64,000 nucleotides of DNA from CG2-30-46-19 sp034414555 (GTDB taxonomy: Bacteria; Chloroflexota; Dehalococcoidia; GIF9; AB-539-J10): positions 61,022 through 125,021 of the forward strand of contig DAOUMA010000006.1 in assembly GCA_034414555.1 (NCBI GenBank), given 5' to 3'. Below the pieces are notes generated by a model. That model worked only from the letters and a program-made list of their open reading frames with translations. It made no database searches and was not told the origin of the DNA. The position numbers and the translations under genes were made by a program. Within the stretch, counting starts at the first letter, position 1. Every line of letters starts with the position of its first letter. Of this stretch, positions 39,991 to 48,388 are shown one piece after another.

Positions 39991-40521
39991 ATGGAGCAAA
40001 AGGAAGCAAAGAAAATGGTGGATATACTTCATACTGCAATTCAAATGGAGGTGGAGGGTAAGGAGTTTTATCAACAAGCAAGCCGGAAAGGCAGCAACAA
40101 GCTAGCTAAAGAGTTATTTCAAAGACTGGCTAACGAAGAATCTGAACACCAAAAGAAGTTTGAGGAAATATATGAAGCGCTTAAGAGAGGTCAAGATTGG
40201 TCTGACGTGGGACTGCCATCCGAGAAGGCGAAAAAAATTAAGTCTATATTTGCCCAGGCCACTAAAGAGCTAGGTAATAGATTTATAGTAGCCGAATCTG
40301 AGCTTGAGGCTATTAAGACTGCCATGGATATGGAGATCAAGACTTACGATTTCTATCGCTCCCGAAGCGAACAAAGTACCCTACCTCGGGAAAAACGGTT
40401 CTACGAGGCTTTGGCTGCTGAGGAGAGAGGACATCACCTTGCTCTCCTTGACTCTTATGATTACCTCACTGACCCGGCAGGGTGGTTTATTATGAAAGAG
40501 CATCGTTTGGATGGGGTGTAG
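39991..40521 (+). CDS. Ferritin-family (rubrerythrin-like) diiron protein
   Basis: A 176-aa helical protein. MEVEGKEFYQQAS, ANEESEHQKKFEE, then MDMEIKTYDFYRS and AAEERGHHLALLD supply the paired E and E-x-x-H ligands of a four-helix diiron site. No rubredoxin domain is attached. Family members reduce hydrogen peroxide or store iron. A 12-codon frame with a good ribosome site (39946-39984) lies just before it. It sits between thioredoxin reductase and the rubredoxin fusions. Confidence 0.87.
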   Translation: MEQKEAKKMVDILHTAIQMEVEGKEFYQQASRKGSNKLAKELFQRLANEESEHQKKFEEIYEALKRGQDWSDVGLPSEKAKKIKSIFAQATKELGNRFIVAESELEAIKTAMDMEIKTYDFYRSRSEQSTLPREKRFYEALAAEERGHHLALLDSYDYLTDPAGWFIMKEHRLDGV

Positions 40522-40576
40522 GACTTCGGGCTGAAATTGATGACATTAAGGATAAGTTATAATAAGGAGGTAACAA

Positions 40577-41266
40577 ATGAATTTATTGGCGTTACGCAAA
40601 TTGAGGTATGGTTTGTATGTAGTGAGTTCAAGGAGGAGAGACAGGTTTAACGGGCTAATTGCGAACGGGGTTAGTCAGGTCAGTGCTGTGCCAGCTAATT
40701 TTGTTGTCTCTATAAATAAGGAAAACCTTACCCATGAATTTATCAAAGCAAGCAAAGTGTTATCGTTTGCAGTTCTCTCTAAAGAGACGCCATTGAGCTT
40801 CATCGGCCGCTTTGGCTTCAAGTCAGGAAGGGAGATAGACAAATTTAAGGGTATAAATTTCAAGATAGGCAAGACCGGAGCACCGATAGTTCTGGATAAC
40901 ACGCTGGCCTATGTAGAAGCCAACGTTATCAATGAAGCAGATTTAGGAACTCATACCATATTCATAGCTCAAATGGCGGACAGCGATATCATCAGGGAAG
41001 GTGAGCCAATGACCTATGACTACTATTCCGAAGTCAGGCGGGGGCCCACCTCTAAGAAATCATCCCTTTATATTGAACAGATAGCGGTGACAAAGGCACA
41101 AAAGTATCAGTGTCGCCGCTGCTTCTATATCTATGACCCCGAATTTGGAGATCCATATGGTAATGTTTCACCGGGAACTTCCTTCGAGCTACTACCTGAT
41201 GACTGGAAATGCCCTATTTGTGGAGCTAGTAAAAACTATTTTGACAAATTAGAAGGCACGGAATGA
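40577..41266 (+). CDS. Flavin reductase-rubredoxin fusion (high-molecular-weight rubredoxin), copy 1
   Basis: A 229-aa protein behind AAGGAGG. Residues 1-160 form an FMN-binding flavin reductase domain (NGLIANGVSQVSAVPANFVVSINKENLTHEFI in pieces); residues 178-229 are a rubredoxin with CRRC and CPICGAS iron ligands. In Moorella-type systems this protein passes electrons from NAD(P)H to the flavodiiron protein, which is encoded three genes downstream. The FeS loop CRRCFYIYDP is less typical than in copy 2. Confidence 0.92.
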   Translation: MNLLALRKLRYGLYVVSSRRRDRFNGLIANGVSQVSAVPANFVVSINKENLTHEFIKASKVLSFAVLSKETPLSFIGRFGFKSGREIDKFKGINFKIGKTGAPIVLDNTLAYVEANVINEADLGTHTIFIAQMADSDIIREGEPMTYDYYSEVRRGPTSKKSSLYIEQIAVTKAQKYQCRRCFYIYDPEFGDPYGNVSPGTSFELLPDDWKCPICGASKNYFDKLEGTE

Positions 41267-41276
41267 GGAGGGAAAA

Positions 41277-41960
41277 GTGGATATTAAGACGCTGTACCAG
41301 CTAAGTTATGGGTTATATGTAGTGACCTCGGCCAGGGGAGACAAGCTCAACGGGCAAATTGCCAACACCCTGTTTCAGATCACCTCTGAACCACCTACCA
41401 TCGCAGTGAGCATTAATAAACAGAACCTCACCCATGAATTTATCCATGACAGCCATGTTTTCGCAGCCTCGATTTTATCACGGGATACACCTCTAAGTTT
41501 TATCGGGAATTTCGGTTTCAAGTCGGGAAGGGATATCGACAAATTTGCTCAGGTGAATTACAAGATAGGCAAGACCGGAGCTCCCATAGTTCTTGACCAT
41601 GCCTTGGGCTATCTGGAAGCAAAGGTGATTAATGAAGTGGATGTCGGGACACATACCATTTTCACAGGGGACTTAATAGAGGCAGAAACTTTGAAAAGCG
41701 GTGAACCTATGACTTATGCTTATTACCACGAGGTAAAGCGTGGCACGGCACCAAAGACCGCCCCCACATATAGAAAAGAGGAGAAAGAGGTCAAAAAAGC
41801 AGCTAAATATAGATGTACAGTTTGTGGCTATATATACGACCCTGAGAAAGGTGACCCCGATGGTGGGATAGCACCTGGGACTCCCTTTGAAGAGATACCC
41901 AATGACTGGGTATGCCCGGTGTGTGGGGCTGCCAAGAGCGATTTCGAAAGGATAGAATAG
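41277..41960 (+). CDS. Flavin reductase-rubredoxin fusion, copy 2
   Basis: A 227-aa paralogue of the previous gene, starting at GTG behind GAGGAGG and only 10 bp from it. Same layout: flavin reductase domain (ITSEPPTIAVSINKQNLTHEF in pieces) and a C-terminal rubredoxin CTVCGYIYDPEKGDP ... CPVCGAAKSDF, which is closer to canonical rubredoxin than copy 1. The two copies are alike along their whole length, so they arose by tandem duplication. Probably they serve different donors or acceptors. Confidence 0.92.
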   Translation: MDIKTLYQLSYGLYVVTSARGDKLNGQIANTLFQITSEPPTIAVSINKQNLTHEFIHDSHVFAASILSRDTPLSFIGNFGFKSGRDIDKFAQVNYKIGKTGAPIVLDHALGYLEAKVINEVDVGTHTIFTGDLIEAETLKSGEPMTYAYYHEVKRGTAPKTAPTYRKEEKEVKKAAKYRCTVCGYIYDPEKGDPDGGIAPGTPFEEIPNDWVCPVCGAAKSDFERIE

Positions 41961-41977
41961 AGCACAGGGGTGAGACG

Positions 41978-43192
41978 ATGAGCGAATCATTTGCCAATAG
42001 GAAGAGCATGTTGAAGGAGTTAATTAAGGCGCTGCATGCCGGGGCGCACCCAGATGAAGTGAAAGAAAGGTTCAAGGAGGCGTTGGAGGATATAGGACCA
42101 CAGGAGATCTCCAAAGTAGAAGAGGAACTTATTGAAGAAGGTATGCCAAGAGAAGAAGTCCGCAAGCTTTGCGATGTTCACCTTGCTGTCTTCAGAGAGT
42201 CGCTGGAGAGAGAAAAGACTTTGGCACCCGTAGGACACCCAATCTATATTCTCATGGAAGAGCACAAAGTTATCCTCCAAACAGCCACTGAACTTAAAGA
42301 CATTGCCCAAAAAATAAAAGAGGCAAAGGATTTTACCTCTGTTTCCCGGGAGATGGAACAACTAAGACACATTGAAGAGCATTTAAAAGACTCGGAAAGC
42401 CATTATGTTCGTGAGGAGAATGTCCTTTTCCCTTATCTGGAGAAGCATGGGGTTACACAACCCCCAGCAATTATGTGGATGGAGCACGACCAGATAAGAG
42501 AGCTAAAGGAGGGCCTTTATAAACTAATCGATGAATACCAAAACATGGCTTTCTCAGATTTCACCAAACAATTGGGGGAGGCTGCGACCTCTTTGGCTAA
42601 CCTCTTTTCAAGTCATATCTACAAAGAAAATAACATCCTTTACCCCACTGCATTGAAGGTTATAACAGAGAATGAATGGAAAGACGTAAGAAAACAATTT
42701 GATGAACTCGGTTATTGCTGTTTTACCCCAGAATCTGCCAGAGGAGTCGCTGAAGAATTTGAAATGCCAGCCCCCGAGACTAAAGTGGAAGGCAAAATCC
42801 TATTTGAGACAGGAGATTTGTCCAAAGGAGAGCTTGAAGCAATACTGAATGCCCTGCCTGTAGATATTACCTTCGTAGACAAGGAAGACACAGTGCGATA
42901 CTTTAATCAGCCGAAAGAACGGCTCTTTCCCAGGGCAAAAGCAGTTATCGGCCGCAAGGTGCAGCAGTGCCATCCTCAAAAAAGTATACATCTGGTAAAC
43001 CAGATATTGTCCGATTTTAAGACTGGCAAGAGAGATTCAGCCGAATTTTGGATAAATCTGGGGGAGAAGAAGGTATATATAAGATATTTTGCCGTGCGGA
43101 ATAAGGCTGGCAGGTATCTAGGCACATTGGAAGCTACACAAGATATCACCGAGATAAAAAAGATTGAAGGAGAAAAAAGACTTTTAAAATAG
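41978..43192 (+). CDS. DUF438 protein: hemerythrin-like domain plus PAS sensor
   Basis: A 404-aa cytoplasmic protein. Residues 1-75 are the DUF438 helical part (LIKALHAGAHPDEVKERF). The middle is a hemerythrin-like domain (HPIYILMEEHKVIL, SHYVREENVLFPYLEKHGV, MEHDQIRELK, HIYKENNILYP) with the His/Glu diiron or haem ligands. The last ~120 residues are a PAS domain (LEAILNALPVDITFVDKEDTVRYFN in pieces). There is no output domain, so it may sense oxygen or NO and act by protein contact. The ATG at 41978 fits the family start. It lies between Hrb and flavodiiron genes. Confidence 0.88.
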   Translation: MSESFANRKSMLKELIKALHAGAHPDEVKERFKEALEDIGPQEISKVEEELIEEGMPREEVRKLCDVHLAVFRESLEREKTLAPVGHPIYILMEEHKVILQTATELKDIAQKIKEAKDFTSVSREMEQLRHIEEHLKDSESHYVREENVLFPYLEKHGVTQPPAIMWMEHDQIRELKEGLYKLIDEYQNMAFSDFTKQLGEAATSLANLFSSHIYKENNILYPTALKVITENEWKDVRKQFDELGYCCFTPESARGVAEEFEMPAPETKVEGKILFETGDLSKGELEAILNALPVDITFVDKEDTVRYFNQPKERLFPRAKAVIGRKVQQCHPQKSIHLVNQILSDFKTGKRDSAEFWINLGEKKVYIRYFAVRNKAGRYLGTLEATQDITEIKKIEGEKRLLK

Positions 43193-43206
43193 TAAAGGGG
43201 GAGCGA

Positions 43207-44391
43207 ATGAAAGCAAGGCAAATAAGACCTAAAATATACTCGGTTGGAGCAATCGACTGGGACAGGCGTCTCTTCGACGCTCTGATACCCCTTCCCGATG
43301 GCACGAGTTATAACTCCTATTTAATTGAGGGTAGTGCGAAGACAGCGCTTATTGACAGCGTCGACCCTACTATGCAGGACGTGTTAATAAATCACCTGAG
43401 TGAACTCGGAGTTAAAAATATAAATTATGTGGTTGCCAATCACGCGGAACAGGACCATTCAGGTGCTATCCCCCAAGTGCTTGAAAAGTACCCTGAGGCG
43501 AAGGTGGTATGCACACCAAAGTGTAAGGATATGCTCATTGACCTGCTCATGATTCCGGAAGAGAAATTCATCACTATCAACGATAAAGAGACCATCTCGT
43601 TGGGAGATAAAACCTTGGAGTTTATCCATGCTCCCTGGGTCCACTGGCCGGAGACTATGCTTACCTACTTGAGGGAAGACAAAATACTGTTCCCCTGTGA
43701 TTTCTTTGGTTCCCACCTGGCTACAACCGACCTGTATGTCAGCGATGAGGGGCAGGTGTATGAGGCAGCCAAGAGATATTATGCCGAAATCATGATGCCA
43801 TTCCGAACTATTATTCAGAAGAATCTGGAGAAGGTGAAGGACTATGCAATTAACATCATTGCTCCCAGCCACGGTCCCTTGTATGATAAACCGGAGTTCA
43901 TCCTAGAAGCCTATCGTAGCTGGGCATTCGATGAGCCCAAGAACATCGTAGTATTGCCCTATATCTCAATGCACGATAGCACCGGCAAGATGGTCGAATA
44001 CCTTGTCACAGCCTTATCGCAGAAGGGCGTGACGGTGAAGCAATTCAACCTCGCCGTAACGGATATTGGAAAGCTAGCGATGGCACTGGTGGACGCCGCC
44101 ACAGTTGTTATCGGGACACCTACTGTTCTCGCCGGTCCACATCCGAACGTTGCCTATGCCGCCTTTCTGGCGAATGCCCTGAGGCCAAATCTTAAATTTG
44201 TCTCCATCATCGGTTCCTATGGTTGGGGAGGTAAGGCAGTTGAGCAACTCGCTGCGATGATTCCCAACCTGAAGGTAGAAATACTGGAGCCGGTGCTGAG
44301 TAAGGGCTTTCCTAAAGAAGAGGATTTCAAAGCCCTTGATAACTTGGCCAGCACCATCGCTGAGAAGCATAGAGAGCATGGCTTTGCTTGA
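43207..44391 (+). CDS. Flavodiiron protein (FprA, A-type flavoprotein)
   Basis: A 394-aa protein reducing O2 to water or NO to N2O. The lactamase-like domain has the diiron ligands NHAEQDHSG (H-x-E-x-D-H), a later H and D (FPCDFFGSH) and PSHGP. The C-terminal flavodoxin domain starts IVVLPYISMHDSTGKM and has VIGTPTVLAGPHP and GSYGWGG for FMN. No rubredoxin is fused; the two Hrb genes upstream should donate electrons. Complete. Confidence 0.94.
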   Translation: MKARQIRPKIYSVGAIDWDRRLFDALIPLPDGTSYNSYLIEGSAKTALIDSVDPTMQDVLINHLSELGVKNINYVVANHAEQDHSGAIPQVLEKYPEAKVVCTPKCKDMLIDLLMIPEEKFITINDKETISLGDKTLEFIHAPWVHWPETMLTYLREDKILFPCDFFGSHLATTDLYVSDEGQVYEAAKRYYAEIMMPFRTIIQKNLEKVKDYAINIIAPSHGPLYDKPEFILEAYRSWAFDEPKNIVVLPYISMHDSTGKMVEYLVTALSQKGVTVKQFNLAVTDIGKLAMALVDAATVVIGTPTVLAGPHPNVAYAAFLANALRPNLKFVSIIGSYGWGGKAVEQLAAMIPNLKVEILEPVLSKGFPKEEDFKALDNLASTIAEKHREHGFA

Positions 44392-44417
44392 TAATGGTTT
44401 GCCGGAAAGGTGGTAGG

Positions 44418-44552
44418 CTGACTAAAGCAGTAATAATTTATGATAGTAGAACTGGCAACCCGGCTAATATTAATGAGATTTTGAAAAGGAGGAAAAAGAC
44501 TTATGGAAAAAGCAAAGTTTTATACCCTGCCGCAATTGCCCTACCGATATGA
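44418..44552 (+). pseudogene. Truncated flavodoxin start
   Basis: The frame TKAVIIYDSRTGN matches a flavodoxin FMN loop (T/S-x-T-G-N) and then breaks up into unrelated residues, running out of phase into the sod gene, where it stops. An AAGGTGG site lies before a CTG. It looks like the leftover 5' end of a flavodoxin gene deleted next to sod. Confidence 0.5.
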
Positions 44553-45117
44553 TGAGTTGCAGCCCTATGTATCCCAAGAACAGTTAACTCTACACCATCA
44601 AAAGCATCATCAGGCGTACGTCAATAGTGCTAATGCCATACTCGAGAGGCTGGACAAGGCTCGCAAAGAAGGTGCTGACTTTGATGTTAAAGCTACCTTG
44701 AAAGAGCTTTCGTTTCACATCGGAGGGCATCTGCTACACTCATTGTTCTGGGCCAATCTGGCGCCATCGGGAAAAGGCGGGGGAAAGCCAACCGGAACTT
44801 TGGGCACAGCCCTAGAGAAAGAGTTTGGAAGTTTTGACAGATTCAAAAAGGAATTCAGTCAGGCTGCTACCAGCGTGGAAGGCTCGGGGTGGGCAGCACT
44901 CAGTTTCTGCAGGCAGACTAACAGACCAATAATAATGCAGATAGAGAAACATAATACAAATGTTTATCCCATGTTTACCATCTTGATGGTTATTGATGTC
45001 TGGGAACATGCTTATTATCTGGATTACAAGAACGAGAGAGCTAAATTCGTTGATGCCTTCTGGAACATCGTCAACTGGGATGAGGTGAACAAGAGGCTGG
45101 AAAGAATTTTCAAGTAG
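44503..45117 (+). CDS. Superoxide dismutase (Fe/Mn family)
   Basis: A 204-aa enzyme converting superoxide to peroxide and oxygen. Ligands: H in TLHHQKHHQAY, H in SFHIGGHLLHSLFW, and D plus H in VIDVWEHAYYLDY. GSGWAAL is the active-site loop. AAAAGGAGG precedes the ATG. The sequence looks like the Fe or cambialistic type of anaerobes, but metal choice cannot be read safely. No signal peptide. It stands between the flavodiiron protein and a peroxiredoxin that would remove its product. Confidence 0.94.
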   Translation: MEKAKFYTLPQLPYRYDELQPYVSQEQLTLHHQKHHQAYVNSANAILERLDKARKEGADFDVKATLKELSFHIGGHLLHSLFWANLAPSGKGGGKPTGTLGTALEKEFGSFDRFKKEFSQAATSVEGSGWAALSFCRQTNRPIIMQIEKHNTNVYPMFTILMVIDVWEHAYYLDYKNERAKFVDAFWNIVNWDEVNKRLERIFK

Positions 45118-45274
45118 TTTTGGGCAAGAATGGACGGATAAGTTAGAGGTGCAGGAAAGGAGGTTGATAGACAAGAACCGGAAGGTCAAAGAGGCTTTCT
45201 AGAACTTTTGTGATAATGCGAACTGAGTAAATGCTTTTAGAATTAAGAAAGGACAAGTAACGGAGGCGTCGAAC

Positions 45275-45934
45275 ATGGAAGAAGTAAAGGAGCAGCTAAT
45301 AAGCCTTCCCCGGATAGGGGAGCCAGCACCAGCATTTGAAGTAGCGACTACTCACGGCGTGCTTAAGCTAGAGGATTTTAAGGGAGCCTGGCTGATTCTC
45401 TTTTCTCACCCTGCGGATTTCACTCCGGTGTGCACCACTGAGTTTATTGCCTTCGCTGAGATCTACCCTGAATTACAAAAGCGAGGCGTGCAGCTTCTCG
45501 GGCTGAGTGTGGACAGTGTCTCCTCGCATATTGCCTGGGTGCGCAATGTTGAGGATAAAACTAAGGTAAAGATACCATTTCCTATTGTCGCTGACCTTAG
45601 CAAGGAGGTTTCTCTCGCCTACGGTATGATTCACCCCGGTGAGAGCAAGACCGAGACTGTTCGATGCGTGTTCATAATTGATCCCAACCAGAAAATCAGG
45701 ACGATACTCTACTACCCGCTGACCACTGGCAGGAATATGGATGAGATACTGAGGATCATAGACGCGCTACAAACGACAGACAAGAATGCAGTAGCGACCC
45801 CAGCTAACTGGCGGCCAGGCGACATGGTAGTGGTTCCGCCACCAAACACACAGGAAATGGCTGAGGAGAGGCTCAAGCAGGGGTACGAGTGCATGGATTG
45901 GTATCTCTGCAAGAAGAAGCTCCAGTCGAAATAG
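45275..45934 (+). CDS. Peroxiredoxin, Prx6/1-Cys-like long form
   Basis: A 219-aa thioredoxin-fold peroxidase. The peroxidatic Cys lies in FSHPADFTPVCTTEF; the Arg of the active site is in ETVRCVFIIDP. The C-terminal extension (RPGDMVVVPPPNTQEM) is of the Prx6 type found in archaea and anaerobes, giving large ring assemblies. A later Cys pair (YECMDWYLCKKK) may act in resolution, as in the archaeal enzymes. CGGAGG precedes the ATG. Confidence 0.93.
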   Translation: MEEVKEQLISLPRIGEPAPAFEVATTHGVLKLEDFKGAWLILFSHPADFTPVCTTEFIAFAEIYPELQKRGVQLLGLSVDSVSSHIAWVRNVEDKTKVKIPFPIVADLSKEVSLAYGMIHPGESKTETVRCVFIIDPNQKIRTILYYPLTTGRNMDEILRIIDALQTTDKNAVATPANWRPGDMVVVPPPNTQEMAEERLKQGYECMDWYLCKKKLQSK

Positions 45935-45943
45935 GAGGAGAAT

Positions 45944-46177
45944 ATGGCTTGCATAAGCCCAGATGGTAAACCTACTGAGTCAGGCACCAAGATGCTTAGT
46001 GCTCTCAAGTCATGGCTGGGGTCTGCTGAAGAAATTGCCAAAAGCACCGGGCTTCCCTTGTTCAGGGTCAGAAGTGGGCTCAGGGAACTTACCCAGGCGG
46101 GTTTAGCTAACCAGAAGGGTGATACCTATGAATTATCATCCAGAGGGGTTGAGCTCTTAGGTACCCTGTCCAATTAG
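45944..46177 (+). CDS. Small winged-helix protein
   Basis: A 77-aa protein 9 bp after the peroxiredoxin with AGGAGGAG as ribosome site. The sequence MLSALKSWLGSAEEIAKSTGLPLFRVRSGLRELTQAGLA (in pieces) gives helix-turn-helix plus a wing (NQKGDTYELSSRGVELL), as in MarR/ArsR-like winged helices. No sensor domain. It may regulate the neighbouring stress genes; this is inference from position. Confidence 0.75.
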   Translation: MACISPDGKPTESGTKMLSALKSWLGSAEEIAKSTGLPLFRVRSGLRELTQAGLANQKGDTYELSSRGVELLGTLSN

Positions 46178-46197
46178 CCGGCTAAAGTTAGAGTATT

Positions 46198-46236
46198 AAA
46201 CGGCGGATACAGTGAGGAACTATTTTGCCGTTTTTT
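46198..46236 (+). terminator. Possible intrinsic terminator
   Basis: AAACGGC (46198-46204) can pair with GCCGTTT (46227-46233) around a 22-nt loop, followed by T residues to 46236. The large loop makes it a weak case. Confidence 0.45.
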
Positions 46237-46313
46237 GATTCTATTCCGGGGGTGGTTAGTCTTATATGACTGAGATGTGCTATAGATGAAAATAATAATT
46301 TATGGAGGGATTA

Positions 46314-47153
46314 ATGGACAAGAATAAAATCATTGCTGTATTGAATCAGGACCTCGAGGGTGAGCATGGTGCTATCATTCAATATTTGACCCATGCCTAT
46401 GCTATAGGTGAGGGTGAGATGGCTTGCGAGATTGAGGCTATCGCCCGGGAGGAAATGCGTCACTTGGATTGGCTGGCCGAAACCATAGTCGAACTGGGCG
46501 GGGTTCCTAGTCTGAAACGAGGAAAGACGCGGATGAACGGCGAGTCAGCAGCTGATTGGATGAGGAATAATGTGCTGCTGGAAGAAGATGCCAGGAATCT
46601 ATATAAAGAGCATATCAAGGTTATTGATGACCCTAAGATAAAGCGGCTGTTGCAGCGAATTTTATCCGATGAAGAATCACATCACCGTGATTTCGAGCAC
46701 TTTGTGGATAAGGCAGGAAAGGAAGGTGCCAGGGATATGCGGGGTACTCGCGAGGACCAAGTCGCTCAGGTTCTTAACTGGGGCATTGAGCACGAGTACA
46801 CCGTAATCCTCCAGTACCTTTTGCACTCCTATACGACTGCCAATGAAGATGTCAGGGAGGAAATGCAGGACCAGGCTATAAACGAGATGCAGCATCTTGG
46901 ATGGTTGTCTGAGAAGATGGTTGACAAAAAAGGCACTCCAAGGATTGAGCACACCAAGGTGGACCAATCAGTAAAAACAGGTGATATGCTTCAGGCAGAC
47001 ATCAAAATTGAGCGTGAGGTGGCGGCTGAATATGACCGCGCTGCCAAGAAGGTTACTGACCCTGACTTGAAGGAGCTTCTCAAGAGGATAAGGGACCACG
47101 AAGTATATCACGCCGAAGTATTCACCGACCTATTGAAGAAAGAAAAGGGGTAA
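46314..47153 (+). CDS. Tandem ferritin-like (bacterioferritin/Dps-like) double-domain protein
   Basis: About 279 aa from the ATG at 46314 behind GGAGGG. Two similar halves follow one another: LNQDLEGEHGAIIQYLTHAY ... EEMRHLDWLAETI and LNWGIEHEYTVILQYLLHSY ... NEMQHLGWLSEKM. Each has an E-x-x-x-I-x-Q-Y-L helix and an E-M-x-H-L metal motif, plus a later E-x-x-H (DEESHHRDF, DHEVYHAEVF). So two complete four-helix diiron units are fused in one chain. Iron storage or peroxide removal is the likely role. Confidence 0.87.
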   Translation: MDKNKIIAVLNQDLEGEHGAIIQYLTHAYAIGEGEMACEIEAIAREEMRHLDWLAETIVELGGVPSLKRGKTRMNGESAADWMRNNVLLEEDARNLYKEHIKVIDDPKIKRLLQRILSDEESHHRDFEHFVDKAGKEGARDMRGTREDQVAQVLNWGIEHEYTVILQYLLHSYTTANEDVREEMQDQAINEMQHLGWLSEKMVDKKGTPRIEHTKVDQSVKTGDMLQADIKIEREVAAEYDRAAKKVTDPDLKELLKRIRDHEVYHAEVFTDLLKKEKG

Positions 47154-47280
47154 GGTTAGGTGATTATTTCACAGTGGGGTATCAGCTAACAGCAAGTAGT
47201 ATCCTGGGTTGGGGGGTATGTCAACTATGGTGTGCTAATTTTGGGGAAAGATTTTTATTTAACGAAAGGAGCAGGATAGT

Positions 47281-47889
47281 ATGTGGAAATGCACCAATTG
47301 TCATCATGTAGAATTTACCACTGATAAGCCTGAGCGTTGTCCTCTTTGTGGTGCTGAGGCGGAGAAACTCGTCCCACACGAGGTTGCGGGGATAAAGGGA
47401 ACAAAGACGCTGGAAAATCTCAAGGGTGGTTTCATTGCTGAATCCCAGGCTCATCTAAGAAACATGGCTTTTGCTATGAAGGCTGAGCAAGAAGGCTATT
47501 CCCAGGTGGCAAGGCTGTTTCGCGCTGTTGCCGAAGCTGAGGCAGTCCATGCCTTCAACCACTCCCGCCTTCTAGGTGCTGTGTCTGGCACTCAAGAGAA
47601 CCTTGAGAGCGCCTTTGAGAGGGAGAACCTAGCTAGCAGAGTCTATCCTCAGTTCATCAGGGAGGCAAATGAGGAAGGTAATACAAGCGTGGCACAGGTC
47701 TTAAGTTATTCCCGTGATGTAGAGAGGGGACATGCCAAGCTCTACAAAAAGGCGCTGGACCATATGGTTGCCGAAAGGGAGACCGAGTATTATGTCTGTC
47801 AAGTCTGCGGCTACATCTCTGATGGGGTTCTTCCCGATGAGTGCCCTATCTGTGGTGCCCCAAAAGAAAAATTCAGGAAGGTGGTCTAG
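47281..47889 (+). CDS. Rubrerythrin with rubredoxin-like domains at both ends
   Basis: A 202-aa protein behind GAAAGGAG. N-terminal WKCTNCHHVEF ... CPLCGAEA is a short rubredoxin-like zinc or iron ribbon; the centre is a diiron four-helix domain (AESQAHLRNMAFA, AEAEAVHAFNH, ERENLASRVYPQFIREANEEG in pieces, DVERGHAKLY); the C-terminus is a second ribbon, CQVCGYISDG ... CPICGAPKEKF. Rubrerythrins reduce peroxide with electrons from rubredoxin-type donors. Ordinary rubrerythrins have only the C-terminal ribbon; forms with both ends occur in anaerobes. Confidence 0.92.
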   Translation: MWKCTNCHHVEFTTDKPERCPLCGAEAEKLVPHEVAGIKGTKTLENLKGGFIAESQAHLRNMAFAMKAEQEGYSQVARLFRAVAEAEAVHAFNHSRLLGAVSGTQENLESAFERENLASRVYPQFIREANEEGNTSVAQVLSYSRDVERGHAKLYKKALDHMVAERETEYYVCQVCGYISDGVLPDECPICGAPKEKFRKVV

Positions 47890-48029
47890 TTATACAAGGA
47901 GGTTATGAAGTATTGAATGCCATCTGGCTTTACTTCATATTTCTTATATAGCAATAATGTCGACTTTCTGATAGTTTCTTGCTTGGTAATAATATTCACA
48001 TATTTGAGGTTTTCTTATTTGAGATTCTT

Positions 48030-48059
48030 TTGACAAGATAGTAAGAAAAATCATACAAT
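48030..48059 (+). promoter_or_regulatory. Promoter of the AbrB-exporter genes
   Basis: TTGACA at 48030-48035, 18 bp, TACAAT at 48054-48059. It lies 42 bp before the AbrB ATG. Confidence 0.6.
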
Positions 48060-48100
48060 TCTGAGTTTGGTGCTAATCTTACTTTACTATAGGAGGAGGA

Positions 48101-48388
48101 ATGAAACAAGGAGATAGACGTGCAGTGGGTAAGTGTTTTGGCTCTACGGTAGTTGGACCTCGGGGGCAACTGGTGATTCCAGTTGAAGCCCGAAAAGAAC
48201 TTGGTATAGATGTTGGCAGCAAACTTCTGGTTTTCAGTCATTTTGGAGGGGGAGGGCTTATCTTTGTCAAGGTTGAGGCGGTGGAGGAGCTGTTTAACCT
48301 TATGAGTCGCCGGGTCGCTGAGTTTGCCAAGTTGCTCAGGGAAACTGAAACCGCAGGTACGAGGAAAAGTGAAAGCGATCGAAGTTAA
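48101..48388 (+). CDS. AbrB/MazE-type DNA-binding protein
   Basis: A 95-aa protein behind AGGAGGAGGA. The swapped-hairpin SpoVT-AbrB domain reads GSTVVGPRGQLVIPVEARKELGIDVGSKLLVF (in pieces), followed by a helical tail (VEELFNLMSRRVAEFAKLL). It probably controls the following transporter genes. Its end overlaps the start of the deleted ABC gene by 20 bp. Confidence 0.87.
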   Translation: MKQGDRRAVGKCFGSTVVGPRGQLVIPVEARKELGIDVGSKLLVFSHFGGGGLIFVKVEAVEELFNLMSRRVAEFAKLLRETETAGTRKSESDRS

